From Pogona vitticeps (taxonomy: Eukaryota; Chordata; Lepidosauria; Squamata; Agamidae): 64,000 nt of DNA. Below, one piece after another: positions 1 through 12,028 of the stretch (the stretch's first letter is position 1; every line of letters begins with the position of its first letter). Below the pieces are notes generated by a model, which saw only the letters and a list, made by a program, of their open reading frames with translations, made no database searches and was not told the DNA's origin. The position numbers and the translations under genes are program-made. The DNA lies in the NCBI RefSeq assembly GCF_051106095.1, contig NC_135787.1, positions 159,906,001-159,970,000 of the forward strand, read 5' to 3'.

Positions 1-3000
1 AAATTATGATTCATTGCTGCCTCTTAGGTGGGGCATGCCCATGGACACTTTTTTAAAAATAGAAAAAGTAGAATTTTATCTGCATAGTTCATGCTTATAT
101 ACTCAGGACTTAGTTCAGAGAGACATGACCCAAAACTCAGGGGCCAGGGTCTTTGCCCTCCTCGACTGAGGAAAATCACCATGGCCAAATGTGAGAAGAC
201 TTATTCTGGGCGCTGATCAATATAAATACTCTTTCCTCCTCAGCTCCCAAACATATGGATGATCCAGATATTTTATCATAGATGAAGAAAGTATAAATGA
301 CACGTAAGTGCATTTTTCTTCATATTTACGTACATGTTTAAAATCTGGGCAGACTTACCGTTGTGGGAGGCGTCAATTTGGATTGATCCGGTCTTCTTCC
401 TTAGATTAAACCTGGAATGGAATTTGGGATTTTATTCAGTTAGAATTATTATCCAGCATTTGAGTGAGACTTATTTGGGGCATAGTTACTGCATTGCACA
501 GTTCTTAGGTCTGATCATTTAACCTGAGCAAGAGTTATCAGTATGTAGGATTCTAGACTATACAAATAGTCTTCATCTGTGCTTACATCCTGCCCGCAAC
601 CAGGGCTCACAGCAGCTTCATGAGGCGTGTGAGGAGAAAAAATTCATTTTGTGAATGAAATTAATGTGCACATTTTTGTTAAAGTAAATTGAAACTAGGG
701 AGAAAAGGGAGAACAGCACTGGGACACAAGATAGCTGTGGAGTGTAATGCTTCCCATTTTTTCTAGTCATGTTAAAAAATTTTCCTCCTAATTCTCCTGG
801 TTGCAATGAAGGGGAAGTCTCCCCTTGGGACTAGCGTGCAGTTGGAAAGTTAAGCAGAGTGAAAGGGATCAGCCAGAATCTGATGGAGCTTCTGTGTAAT
901 CAGTTCTTTTTGTCTTCTAGATGTCCTCAGCAAGGATTTCTTTTCCTGATGAAGCCGACAAAACCCATGTTGTCTTAAAATCCATGTACAATAGTTTTTC
1001 TTCACCCAAGTAGAATTGTAGAGTTAGTAAACTATCACGAATGAGTTGTATTCCCAGTTGTATTTTCTACAGTGAGTTCAAGGATAAGAGACAAATGGTA
1101 CCCGGAGTTTGGATGTGAATAATTTCTAGAGATTGCTCCCCTCCCTTTAAACTGATCATTTGGAAACTGCATGTGTTTATGTCAAATCTTGGAAAAGTCA
1201 TTCTTCTAAAGTACATTTCTAAAGTACTGCTCCCAGAATGGCAACTCCCAATGAGAATTCTGGGAGCTGTAGTTCAAAATAAACAATAAAATACAAAATC
1301 ATAAGCTTTGGACTGTGGTCTGAAAATGTTTGCTTTGGTCTCACCTGTGTGGCTGCAGTGCAAGAGGATCCAACTTGATGTTAATTTGAGAGGAAGATTC
1401 TGAAATGTTCTAAGATAGCTTTTATTAAAAAAAACCAATGAAAAAACAGAGACATTATACATATTATGTTGGACTTGGGACTGCTTCAGTTACGACAGTT
1501 TCCTTAAATGCAAACATATTTTTACCATGGACTGCTGAGCTGTTATATGAATGTCCATTCCACAACCTTTATTCAGGTTTTATTCAGATTTACTTGACCT
1601 CTTATTTGGTGTAATATGAACTTTCCACTCAATTGGTGTCAGTAACACTTGGATCTGTGGACAGTTGTTCCATGTGGCAACTATAGGTGGCAGCTACTGT
1701 ACTTGGTGTAGTGTCCTCAGATCTGACCCTGTCTATCCATTCAGGTCCGTGACTCTTTCTGGAGAACAAGAAGCATAAGAGCGCTTCCTGGTCCAGCTAA
1801 CCCTTGTCTGAACAGCAAGCTGTTCTTCATCTGTGGCACATTCTTATATACTTGGCTGTTCTTGGTGCGTGCCTCCTAGATTAGCCCTTGAATGCTGACT
1901 TGCTTTTCCTAACCGTTGGCTTGCTGTATGTCTCCCGGCTTATTTCAGACTGCTGTTCATGGTCCGGTCCTGAAAAGGGAGATATCTATCTATTGATCGA
2001 TCGATCGATAGAGAGCCACAGTTTCCTAATAGAGTATCATGTGTTTGGGAAACACAATGCCTGAAGTGGACTTTTCACTTTTAGAAGAAAAACAACAACA
2101 ACGTATAATTCGGGAATTCTGATCCCAAAAATCTGATGTGATTGGACCTCTAGGGGTGGCATAACAGATGGACCCACCCTGCCACCAAATTTCTGGTACC
2201 CTCAGGTACATTGCTCCTCCCACTGCCAGGCCTTTTCTCTGCTGTTGTTAAACCTCTGTCCCTGCCCAGTGCTGCTGGGAACACATAGAGACCCTGACCT
2301 CTCCTTTGGCTTGAGCCAACTGGCCAGCTGTGTCTTCTTGGGTGGGTGGTGGCAAGGATGCTGAAGGCCCACACCACACACTTCCTTGTAAATTCCTACT
2401 TCATATCAAAGAAGCTAATCCTGGCATGCTCCTTTCTTTTGGAATTCTTGGTAGTTCTCAGCAGAGCCTTGAGCTGTGATTTAGTCACTGAAGGACCTAT
2501 AGCTGTCTTGAATTGTATATAGTAGGAAACCTTTACACAGAGTTGAAAAAAATGCTCTTGCAGGGATTACAAAACTCACAGTCCTCCACCTGGTGTGATC
2601 AATGTTCATTCTGGCTGTGGAATTTGGGGACATGTTATCAAAAACCACAACTTTTAGAAGTTCTGCTGGTATATAAAGGTTGGCAGCGCATGTACTGTAT
2701 CTACTGTATCTCTGATTGCTTAGACAAAAACCAAAACAAACAAGCAAACAAAAAATCCCATGATCAGCAAATACATATAAAGTTTAATAAGACAAAGGCT
2801 GATAAAACAGGAATGAAACATTTTGATGTGATACATGGATGGAATGAAACGCTATACTTATCAGGAACGATAAGACACTTGACACAAGTTGGAGCACTTG
2901 TTCTCTAGAACAGCATTGATTGTTGTAACACCTCGCTGATCCTGATGTCCCGTTTCAACTGCTTGATCCTCAGTTCAGCTGTAATTATTGTTCTGTGAAA

Positions 3001-3762
3001 TTTTTGGCTTAATTGTTGACGGTACAGAAATCTTCACTGGTGCTGCTCTCCTGCATGGTTTCACCTCATACAGACTAACCACAGCCTGGACCACATCTAA
3101 CGTTATTGAATGCCTGCTACGTGCTTATACCTTTTTAAAGGTGTAATCCTATTTCCCCTGTGTAAACCAAGCTACATTCAGCACCATCAATTTTGCTATA
3201 TGCTTGCTTTTAACTCAGACTCCCATCTTTGTCTGATACAGATTGGACAGGCATGTGTTTAACACTGATTATATTGTCAGCACAATGCATTCCCTTGGGG
3301 GGAGAAACATCTGATCCTCACATCATAACTGGCAACTTATTTTACAGATGGATCAAAGGCAGACATGACTAAATCTGCATACAATCCATTATAAGACTAC
3401 TGCACAACCATTTATCCATGGACGTCCGGATACATCTATAAAATCATTGGGATACTGACTGCAGTAGATATATCCTTAACTTTTTTTAAGCTGGATGGCT
3501 CTCTGGCCTCCAGTCAGTCTCAGGCAATCCAAAAGCAGCATCTGCCCAAATGTTCATTCTCCAAGTGAGCCCCCCCCCCCTTAAATTGGATGATTGGTTG
3601 AGATCATACTTTATTTTACTCTGAGCATTCATTTGTCTGACTGGCTGCAGTACCACCAACCCCTTCAGAAACAACATATAAAGTCACCAGTTATTTCAAG
3701 AAAAGGAAGGGTCGTGTATTCCCTTTGGGAGATGACCGCATTTGCTCAGAGTCAGGAACAGG

Positions 3763-3812
<50 letters not shown>

Positions 3813-4882
3813 GTGCTTTGGGAAAAGCGAGTGCACAATGTTCACTTGCAAGGATTGCTTCCTGAATATGATATGGGCTGCACTCTCCTCATGACTAGTT
3901 TCCAATGTGTCACGTCCTTCTGAACTAGGGGTGGGGGGGAGGCGAGTGGGCCAGGAAGTGACAAGTTCCTGGTATGATGCAAAGCAGTCCCACGGGGGCA
4001 ATAGGACTGCAGTAAGTATAAATTGGATTTGTCCAGAAACAGACTGAGATTCCTGCTTGGGAACATTGGTCTGAAGGGAGAACCAGAGCGGGTGAGATGG
4101 CTATTCATTTTGACTGGAGGGGGTGGGTGGGAAGGGAGGTGTTTGCAAAGGCTGGAACAATTCATTTGATAAAGCTCTGATTTTGTATCGTGTTTACCTC
4201 AGTCCTGAGATTATTCCATTTTACACAGATTTCAATAGAAGGCAATGGCAGTGATGATTAGACTACTAATAATCTTATGGAAGTGGTGTAGCCTCTAAAA
4301 GTATTCAAGATCCTAAAATATTGTAACCTGAGGGTTGTTTGCTCAAAGGGGTATTTAAGACAGTGTCATTTAAAAAATATTTTAACCACAGTAAAACATT
4401 CATTGAAAATTCAGCAAACCCATGCACAAAATTGGCAGATATCAAGGCATACAGTAGCAGAATTTTGATGGGAAATTGTGTGTGCAGATACATAGGTGTA
4501 TGAAACACAAATGTATTATTACTGTTGTTGTTGTTGTTGGTAGTAGTAGTGTAGTATTGCCAAAGTTTTCTGGGCAGATTGCAAGTTATTTAATAAGCCA
4601 CAGTAAGGTTATATAAGATAACATCAGAAGCAAGAGGGAAAACATTGCACCACATAATACTACAGTAAAACCATCAGGTAAGGAGAAAAGAGCAGAGGAC
4701 TAAAAGCACTTAAACAGTTCTTAAAGTGCTTGGAAGTTGTCTGGAACAAAAGTCTTGGAAAAGCTCTCTGGAAGATACTGAGTAACTAAATGAATATTTG
4801 ACAGGGACTGGACTCTATAGGTTTTTTTTTCTAGCTCTGCAGTTGTAAGATTATTATTATTATTAACTGAAATGTAAATTTT
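1..4882. other. Intergenic DNA upstream of APOLD1
   Basis: No open frame here resembles a known protein and none has a convincing exon structure. A degraded hAT-MITE-like inverted segment lies near 1226-1283 (a TCCCAGAA-type box facing TTCTGGGAG). A short GATC/GATA-rich run lies near 1985-2010 and a GTT run near 4520-4540. The 5' non-coding exon and promoter of APOLD1 could be in this block, but I cannot point to them. Confidence 0.6.
3765..3808. repeat. (GT)22 microsatellite
   Basis: An uninterrupted run of 22 GT units, seen directly. It gives valine/cysteine and threonine/histidine runs in short open frames on the two strands; these are artefacts of the repeat. Confidence 0.97.
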
Positions 4883-4911
4883 GTGGCCATGATGGAAATG
4901 CAGCCAACACA

Positions 4912-5257
4912 GGGACGTGGTGGCGCTGCGGGTTAAACCGCAGAAGCCTCTGTGCTGCAGGATCAGAAAACCAGCAGTCATAAGATCAAATCCACACAAC
5001 GGAGTGAGCTCCCATTGCTTCTCCCAGCTCCTGCCAACCTAATAGTTCTAAAGCATGTAAAGGTGAGTAGATAAATAGATACCACCACGGTGGGAAGGTA
5101 ACAGCGTTCTGTGTCTAGTCGTGCTGGCCACGTGACCACAGAAACTTGTCTTTGGACAAACACTGGCTCTACAGCTTGGAGACAGGGATGAGCACTGCGC
5201 CCTAGAGTTGGACACAACCGGACGAAATGCCAAGGGGAACCTTTACCTTTACCTTAC
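4912..5257 (+). mobile_element. tRNA-headed squamate SINE (Sauria/Squam1-like)
   Basis: The left end has a tRNA-like promoter region with a GTGGCGCTGCGGGTTAAAC start and a degenerate B box near 4976-4990. The middle carries the motif GTGCTGGCCACGTGACC (5124-5140), and the right end is a (CTTTAC)n tail at 5239-5257. This layout matches abundant SINEs I know from lizard and snake genomes; the exact family name is from memory. No clear target-site duplication was seen. Confidence 0.75.
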
Positions 5258-5398
5258 TAAATCTAGTACATTTTAAAGTGATCCTATAGCATTATTGAAA
5301 GTGTAAATGATTGCAACAATTTTCTCCCCTTCCCTTTCCTTTTAGATGCTTCTTCATAAATTGCATTCTGTTTTTTAAATCTGCCTCCTGTTAAGGTG

Positions 5399-6097
5399 AT
5401 GGAGAACAATAGTTTTGCTCATCCTGTGGATCCTACACACCACTTCCATGCCTTACTGCTGGACCAGAGAAACAAGCTACGGGACCACATCAAGATCCTC
5501 TGCGAGATCTCCCGGAGAATCAACAAGTTCCACAGACGTTCTTGGATCGCCAATCTCACAGGGAGCTCTCTCAGTGCCACAGGAGCAATCATGGCCATCG
5601 TAGGTCTGTCCTTGAGCCCTGCTACTTTAGGGGCTTCTCTCTTGGCTTCTGGCGTGGGCTTAGGAGTAGCGGCCGCAGGAGGGGCAGTCACTGTCACATC
5701 CGACGTCTCCTTAGTTCTCTCCAATTCCAAGGTGGTGAAAAGGGTAAAGGAAATTGCAGTGACTTGTCACGGTCAGATGAGAGAAATTATGAATTGCCTG
5801 GACTTCTTACACCGCAGTCGGGGCCCAAGGGACCCCATCTTACTCCAACCTGAGAAAAATGCTTCCATTGCGTTGTATAATGCCATCTGCTTCATGGTCT
5901 TCTGTGGTTCCCATGGGCTGCTGGTACCAGAGTATACAAAAGAGGTGACCAAAGTGAGCCATGCTGTGCTGAAGGCAAAAGTCCAGAAGCTGGTGGAAAG
6001 CCTAGAAGCCTGTGCAAGACCCATGGATGAGATCTGCGAACTTTTAGAGAACAGGAAAGATGGTCCTATGAAGACCAGGACTCTGGGATGTCCGTGA
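5399..6097 (+). CDS. APOLD1: Apolipoprotein L domain-containing protein 1
   Basis: A 232-residue protein from a single uninterrupted coding exon, near the 248 residues I recall for the short human isoform (the long one is 279). Residues 20-50 form a charged amphipathic helix. Residues 55-107 are a glycine/alanine-rich hydrophobic hairpin, the membrane-inserting core of the apolipoprotein L fold. A second hydrophobic segment covers about 155-176 and the tail (184-220) is helical. The ATG at 5399 is chosen because the same frame has a TAA at 5357-5359; the codon before it is GTG and gives no reason to extend. A pyrimidine tract ending in AG at 5345 could be the acceptor of a 5' non-coding exon. 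In mammals the protein is an endothelial immediate-early product linked to vascular permeability and angiogenesis. DDX47 follows about 6 kb downstream, as in human. Identity rests on fold, length and synteny. Confidence 0.9.
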   Translation: MENNSFAHPVDPTHHFHALLLDQRNKLRDHIKILCEISRRINKFHRRSWIANLTGSSLSATGAIMAIVGLSLSPATLGASLLASGVGLGVAAAGGAVTVTSDVSLVLSNSKVVKRVKEIAVTCHGQMREIMNCLDFLHRSRGPRDPILLQPEKNASIALYNAICFMVFCGSHGLLVPEYTKEVTKVSHAVLKAKVQKLVESLEACARPMDEICELLENRKDGPMKTRTLGCP

Positions 6098-8826
6098 CCA
6101 GAATCACTCCTGAGTAGCAGCAACACCTGTTGCTAAAATCCACTTGGACTAGGCTAAGAAAACTATGTACATTGTGTTGTTTTTGTCTTTTGCTACTATC
6201 AGCTCTGTGTCTGACCAGGGATTTCTCCAGGCACCTACCCCCACAACTCTGGGTCTCCCTCTTTACAGCACTGCTTCCCCATCTACACATATAGCAAATG
6301 GAAGCTATAGCTGCACAGCTACAGCCTGTGCACTTAGCGCTGTGGCATGATGCAGCCTATATGGCAGGGGAAGGGGAGGGAAGCTGGGTGAGGCAAAGCT
6401 TGGGTAGTTACCCTTAAAGAAAATGAACAAAATGACATTATGAAGTCATTCATGGCTGAGGAGAGGTAACATGACAATTGCTCAGTTCTGGGCTGGCTTC
6501 AGCATATCATTGCACTCCGTCTTATTACAGGTAGCTCTCCTCTTCCAGGGACTGCCCCCCACCAATGTTTGAGATCCAAACTACAGAAAATACCAAATTT
6601 ACTATTAGAAAGTGATAAAACTGTATCCCTTCAGAGATGAATTTCTTCAAAGCTGTGGCATCTGCACAATCATGTTTACAAATGAAGCCTTTGCTTACCT
6701 CACAATGATCAATCACCAAACAAAAACAAGGCTCATTTGCCAAATGTGGTTGAGGAAGTTGTACTGGGATAAACACATATTTTTAATCTCTTAAGGAAGT
6801 TTTGTTTCTAATATGTTGTGAATTGTGCCAGGTAGTTTGACCCAGGCCGAACTGGATGGAAGACAGGCTTCCATGACACAAGTACTTTGAGTTAATGTTT
6901 AAGGCCAGAGTCAGCAGTAGAAACAGATGGGAATAGTCCACAAAACCCTGGTTTTATCTTACTCTCACAATGCTGAGCTTAATAACAATAGTGGTCATGA
7001 TGGAACTGCAGCCAGCACAGGAAGGAAATGGCTGGAAGTTCCAGAACTTGTTGTTCACAAAGCTCAGTAAGGCGAATAATCAAGGATGAAAGGCCCAATT
7101 GCCTGAATTTTTCTCAGTGATGTTCTTAGCAGCAGATGGGAATTTGCCTAATAGGTATAAGAAGGGTCAAAATGATTTCACTTTGCATTGTGTCTTGACA
7201 TTTTAGAGTCACATTCTCTTTCTCCTACATATCTTTTGTGTATCCCTTTCCATAACAGATGTTCAGGAACAGAATGTATTTTTGTATTTATTTCTGTAAG
7301 GGTTATTTAAGAAATTTTTCAAGATTTTTATTTAAGGAAATATTAATGATGATGGCTTGAAATGGGAGCACTCATTTTATAGTGCTAGAATTCATTCTAT
7401 ATGACACATGGCAACTTCTCACCAACTTTTTCATTCCAAATTTCATATTCAGCATAAGACAAGGCAAAAGAGACATGGTTGGCTAGGAAACAACGAATAT
7501 ATCCTGAAAATAGCTGTACATCTTTACTTTATAGACTGGAGATGGTCCTTAACAAGTGGATTATGTCTGCACAATATATTTGCAACCACCTTACTAGAAT
7601 GGACTCTTTGCAGAACATGTTCCATTTGATTTTTTAAAAAAGGATTCCACACCTACTGCTGGCTTTCCAAAATAAATAAATGATCCTCCCCAAAAATTTA
7701 TTCAACAAATGCCAAGGATTTACAGAGCTGCACCAGTAAAGACAACCAGTAAAAGTTTCAAAAGAGGTTCTGTATGAGGCTTAGTGTCTAATAACAAATG
7801 GTTTTGGCTTAGACATGGCAGCCAGTGACTTAATAGAAAGAATATTCCTATCTCACATTTACAAATGGATGTTTTTCTTAGTAGAATACTTCTTTACATT
7901 TATTGGCTATAACACTTTACACACTACTGTGCATAGTGATAATGGCCTACTTCTAATCCATTTACATAACCTCTTCTATAAAAGGAAACACTTTCTTTAT
8001 TTTCAACATTCTAGATTTGAATCAGCAACGGTGCTTCTTTTGTGAGCCTCTCTTGCTTTACCATTGGGCTTCACACAGTTAGAAACCACAAGAGATTTAA
8101 CATAGGCTACTAATTTCCTCACATACTACTGACCCTCAGAGAGAAGCATATGGGTGACTTAAGATATATAGCAGTGTATGGGTCTCTAAGATAGTGTGTA
8201 TTGCCCAAAGCAAACGTTTACTTGAATATGCAGACAGGAAAGTGATTCATGACACCAGTTCTGTGTCTGAACAATGTTATTGAGAAGAACTAAGCAGAAG
8301 ATAGGATAAGGTCTTAGATGGAGTGGCCTCTTCACAATGGCTAGATAACTATGTAGTGGTTTCTTGCATGATGGGACAGATACGTTGGGATGCTGGACCT
8401 GTGGTTGGTGACTGAGTACAAAGAGGGTTCCAGAGTTCTGTATGTCTAGAGTTCATAAATTACAGCAACAACAAAACAGTTGCATGTTTGCCTGTCTGGT
8501 TTCATGACAGATTCAGAGGTCATGAGACAGCAGCTAACAATTATTTAGGACTGACTTCTATGATCAACACAGCAAAATCTGTGGCTTATTTGAGGTGTGT
8601 TATCCCTTACACACTTACAAACACATGTGAAACAGAACTGAATACAAGAAGAAACAGGAGAGAATCCTGTATGGTATACATACTATAGATGCATGTACAA
8701 AGCTTTCTCAATGCAAGCACTGATGAGGGCATTGAATTTAATGCATGATGGTACTAATGGCACTATTGGAAAGAATGAAGAAATGGGTTGAAAAAAATGC
8801 ATATATGCTCAGTTCTCAATGAAATA
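6098..8826 (+). other. APOLD1 3' flank, possible long 3' UTR
   Basis: There is no further coding sequence. The block is AU-rich, with ATTTA pentamers around 7285-7335, and has AATAAA hexamers at 7671-7680 that could end the APOLD1 transcript. AU-rich elements would suit an unstable early-response mRNA, but this is inference. A stretch at 6991-7021 repeats 28 of 31 bases found at 4883-4913, just before the upstream SINE. Confidence 0.45.
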
Positions 8827-9085
8827 CAGTGGACCCTTGACTTACAGACGGCTTGACTTACAGACTTTTTGAGTTACAGACTTCTCTGGCTGCAAAATTT
8901 AGGTTTGACTTGCAGACTGAGATTTGACTTACAGACCAGAAAAAAACCAAAATGGAACAAAAACGGCCTGTTACGGGATTAATCAGTTTTCAATGCACTG
9001 TAGGTCAATGGAGACTTGACTTAGACTTTTTGACTTGAGAACCGCCTTCCAATACGGATTAAGTTCTCAAGTCAAGACCCCACTG
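8827..9085. mobile_element. Tigger-like MITE (TA target)
   Basis: A 259-bp element without coding capacity. The left end begins CAGTGGACCCTTGACTT and the right end ends AAGTCAAGACCCCACTG, its imperfect inverted complement. TA dinucleotides flank both sides (8825-8826 and 9086-9087), as for Tc1/mariner-Tigger transposition. Internal repeats of GACTTACAGAC resemble those of the 355-bp element at 48818, so the two probably share a family. Confidence 0.85.
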
Positions 9086-11973
9086 TAGTAAACTACTAGT
9101 TAGGCCATACTGCAGAGTCCTGGTATGACATCCTATTCTTTACACATACGCACACAGAGAAGAGTAGTTCTCTTTGATACACTTAGCTTTTTTGTGCACC
9201 AATTTCCTTCCCTCTGTGGAAGTCTTTTCAGTCATGTGAATGCACTTCCATATCTAAAGTGACACAATAGCCTAGACACTGGTGTACCATGTCAGTGAAA
9301 ACTATGTCATACATTACTAGTAATGACTATAAACCAAAGATTGTTTGATCTTTTTGATTTCTTTGTGTGATGAATGTAAAAGGAGAACTTTAGACTCTCA
9401 GAGAGCAAGAGAAGAGATGGAAAGATACTAGATCCCGAGAAATCTGTTGATTGAATGAGATTCCTATAAACTGCTTAATATTATAAACTGCTTAGTATAT
9501 TTGGCAGTGTTCTCTTGCCTTCTGACCATTTGTGAAAAGGAAGGAAAAGACCATCTACTATGATCTCTTGCTTACCTCAGGCATTTATAGAACAAATTTC
9601 CATAAATTGTTTACTTTGATGCAATATAAAATGCAGAATACACAAATGAGCATGAACTAAAGTTGTGCCAGTATCGATATTGCTTCAGATCATGGAATAC
9701 CTTTGTTGAGCAATGGGAATTTCACAGAAGCTTTAATAAAAACTTTGAAGGATGCAGCAAGAGATGGTTAAAGTCTCTTTGTAATAACTTATTTAATTTC
9801 AAAAAGAGGGGTTGAGCAAGCATTTAGGTGGAGTACAAAAACAAGCACACAGGCAGCATTATAAACACCAAGTGTGTCTCACCATTTCTCCTCAGACGAG
9901 AGCTTTTTAGGGATCCAGACAAGGGATAATGGGGAAAATATGCAGATACAGTAGTAGAAAAGGGAAGTTGAGGAACTGGCAAATATATGCAGAAGCAAGG
10001 GAATATAGAAAATGACCAAGGGTGTTAACAGGAATAACAGGAGCCCCAAATAAGCAAAGTGGAGGGGGAAAGTGAATAAAGAAGGCAAACACCAGGAGAA
10101 GAAGACAAAAGACAGGGTTGCTAAATGGTTTTCACTGAAAAGAATTCTCTCTTATTTTAGATCAAGAGACCCTATAAAACATAATTCCTGCTGCTTCACC
10201 TACATAGTTTTTAATGCTCAGAGTCAGTGCAGCAAATCTCTGGGGAAAGCAGAGAGATGACCCACTGTTATATTTATTGCTCTTAGAAGTTGAGGGAGAG
10301 AATAGTTATGTCTACATCTGGATAATGACTGTGATGTCTATACTGCCTAACCTTTTCAGTCACACGCTGAAAGTTTATTCAGATTTCCTGTCACACTTCC
10401 TACTGTTCTGTCAAGGACAGGATGTAGAACAGTTGGTCTCCAGTAATCAATGGCTTTAGGTACGTAATCATTTCCAATGTGCTCACGCACATCGCCTGTC
10501 CTTTTCCTCCAGATTTCTAAAAAAAGGAATGATGCCAGGGGCACAAGGGTTCCTTTGGGTGGTGGCACCAACTTTCTGGCTCATTCAGAATTCTACTATG
10601 GCTTTTGAAAATCTGTTGTGATGTACATATTAGCTTCAGTTGCACCTAACAGTCTACAACCAAACAGGGACAGGCCCTCAATTTATAAATTACAACAACA
10701 AGGATTTATGCCCCACGCTGGCACCAATTTTGGTTCAGAAATTTGCACGTCTCATTCACTGAGAGCCAACACATGTAATGGTTATAATCTTGAACTGAGA
10801 TTTGGAGATCCCGATTCAAGTCCCTGCTGAGCCATGAAACTCACTGGGTGACCTTGGATCAGTCATTCTCTGTCAACCTGACCTACCTCACAAGGTTGTT
10901 ATGAGGATAAAGTGTGTTAGAGGAGAACCATGTATACCACTTGGAGGTCATGGGAAGAAAGGTGGGATGTAACTAATGATCCTGAATCTAGGATCTAAGC
11001 TTGAAGGACAGGCTGATGGCTCTGTTACTCTGCAGTGCCTTTGTTGTTCTCTGCAGGCCTCTGTCTCCCTTTCTTATCTATATGAGAATCACCACCTTTC
11101 ATTTTATATATATATAAAAAGTCATTTGGGCAGGGTTTGTATAAACATGGATAGAGTGACTAACTTTTCTTTACAACAGGCATGCTTCCCCACCTAGCAG
11201 AACCTGCCAAAATAGCCTATGGAATTTGGAGGTTAATGAGAGCAAGGTATACTGCGGGGACAAAAGCAACTTGTGGTCCTCCAGTGTTTTTGGACTGCAG
11301 GTCCCATCTATTCATGTCACTAGTGGTGGATGATAGGTACTTGTCGTCCAGAGAGCCACGTATTCTGCATTCCCCATCTAGGCATTTTAAGAAAGAGGAA
11401 AAAAAAATCTAGATCAGAGATAAGCAGAAGATAAGCAATACCTCTCAGGGTCGTAGGAATCCATGTTAAGAGGGGGGAAGGGAGGAAAGGAAACGACACA
11501 CAGAAATTAAGGGGCAATTCAGACTTCTGCGCAGGGTGTCCGCAACCAAACAACTGGTGACAGCTGAGGCACGAACTTACACTTTTTCTAACTTGGCTAA
11601 AAGGAAAAGCCAGTTCCTCAGCACCGCTCCACTATTGCAGAGTCAGAAAGGAGAGTTGAGAGCAGCCTACAATTCTGCAAGATAATTGTGGTTATTGAGA
11701 ATGAAGCTGGTTTGCACACTCAGCTAAAAGTCTCCCAAACAATACGCTCTGCAACCAAAAACCAACCACTCTTTACAAATCTCAGGCTTCTCCAGGTACG
11801 AAAAGCAAAGAACTGTCGTCTCTTCTTTTTTAATTATGTTTTGCGTTTTCAGACAACACCTGTCCAAATTTCGGGAGCCTCTTTCGCCTAGAGAAGCCAA
11901 GAAAACAAAACAAGACACACAGTATTCGGAACTTGCTGCTGCGTAAACCGCTGTCCCCAGCTTACTTAGTTGA
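9086..11973. other. Intergenic DNA between APOLD1 and DDX47
   Basis: No coding sequence recognised. It contains the SINE described at 10762-10976 and, near 11265-11310, a fragment resembling the CCTCCAG...GGACTGCAG core of reptile hAT MITEs. The rest shows nothing I can assign. Confidence 0.55.
10762..10976 (+). mobile_element. tRNA-derived SINE with L2-like tail
   Basis: The tRNA-like head ends in GATTCAAGTCCCTGCTGAGC, a recognisable B-box region. A conserved centre follows (CTCACTGGGTGACCTTGG, 10840-10857). The 3' end reads GGTGGGATGTAACTAATGA, like an L2-type LINE tail, which fits a SINE mobilised by an L2-clade LINE. It is diverged and probably old. Confidence 0.75.
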
Positions 11974-11992
11974 ACTACTACTCCCAGCATGC
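11974..11992 (+). promoter_or_regulatory. ZNF143/SBS2-like promoter box of DDX47
   Basis: ACTACTACTCCCAGCATGC lies 37 bp before the DDX47 ATG. It closely matches the ZNF143 (Staf) SBS2 motif, roughly ACTACAATTCCCAGAATGC, typical of TATA-less housekeeping promoters near the start site. No TATA box is visible nearby. Binding is inferred from motif similarity alone. Confidence 0.65.
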
Positions 11993-12028
11993 TTCGCGGC
12001 AACCAAGAGGTCAAAGGGAAAGCTCAAG

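Noticed and set aside
5396-5398. GTG as the APOLD1 start
   Set aside because: A non-ATG start is not needed; the next codon is ATG and homologues begin with Met-Glu.
5419-5730. Antisense and alternative-frame open reading frames over APOLD1
   Set aside because: They are shadows of a GC-rich coding exon without domain similarity.
11933-12028. N-terminal extension of DDX47 upstream of 12029
   Set aside because: The frame is open but has no ATG, and it covers the promoter box. Homologues begin near the ATG used.
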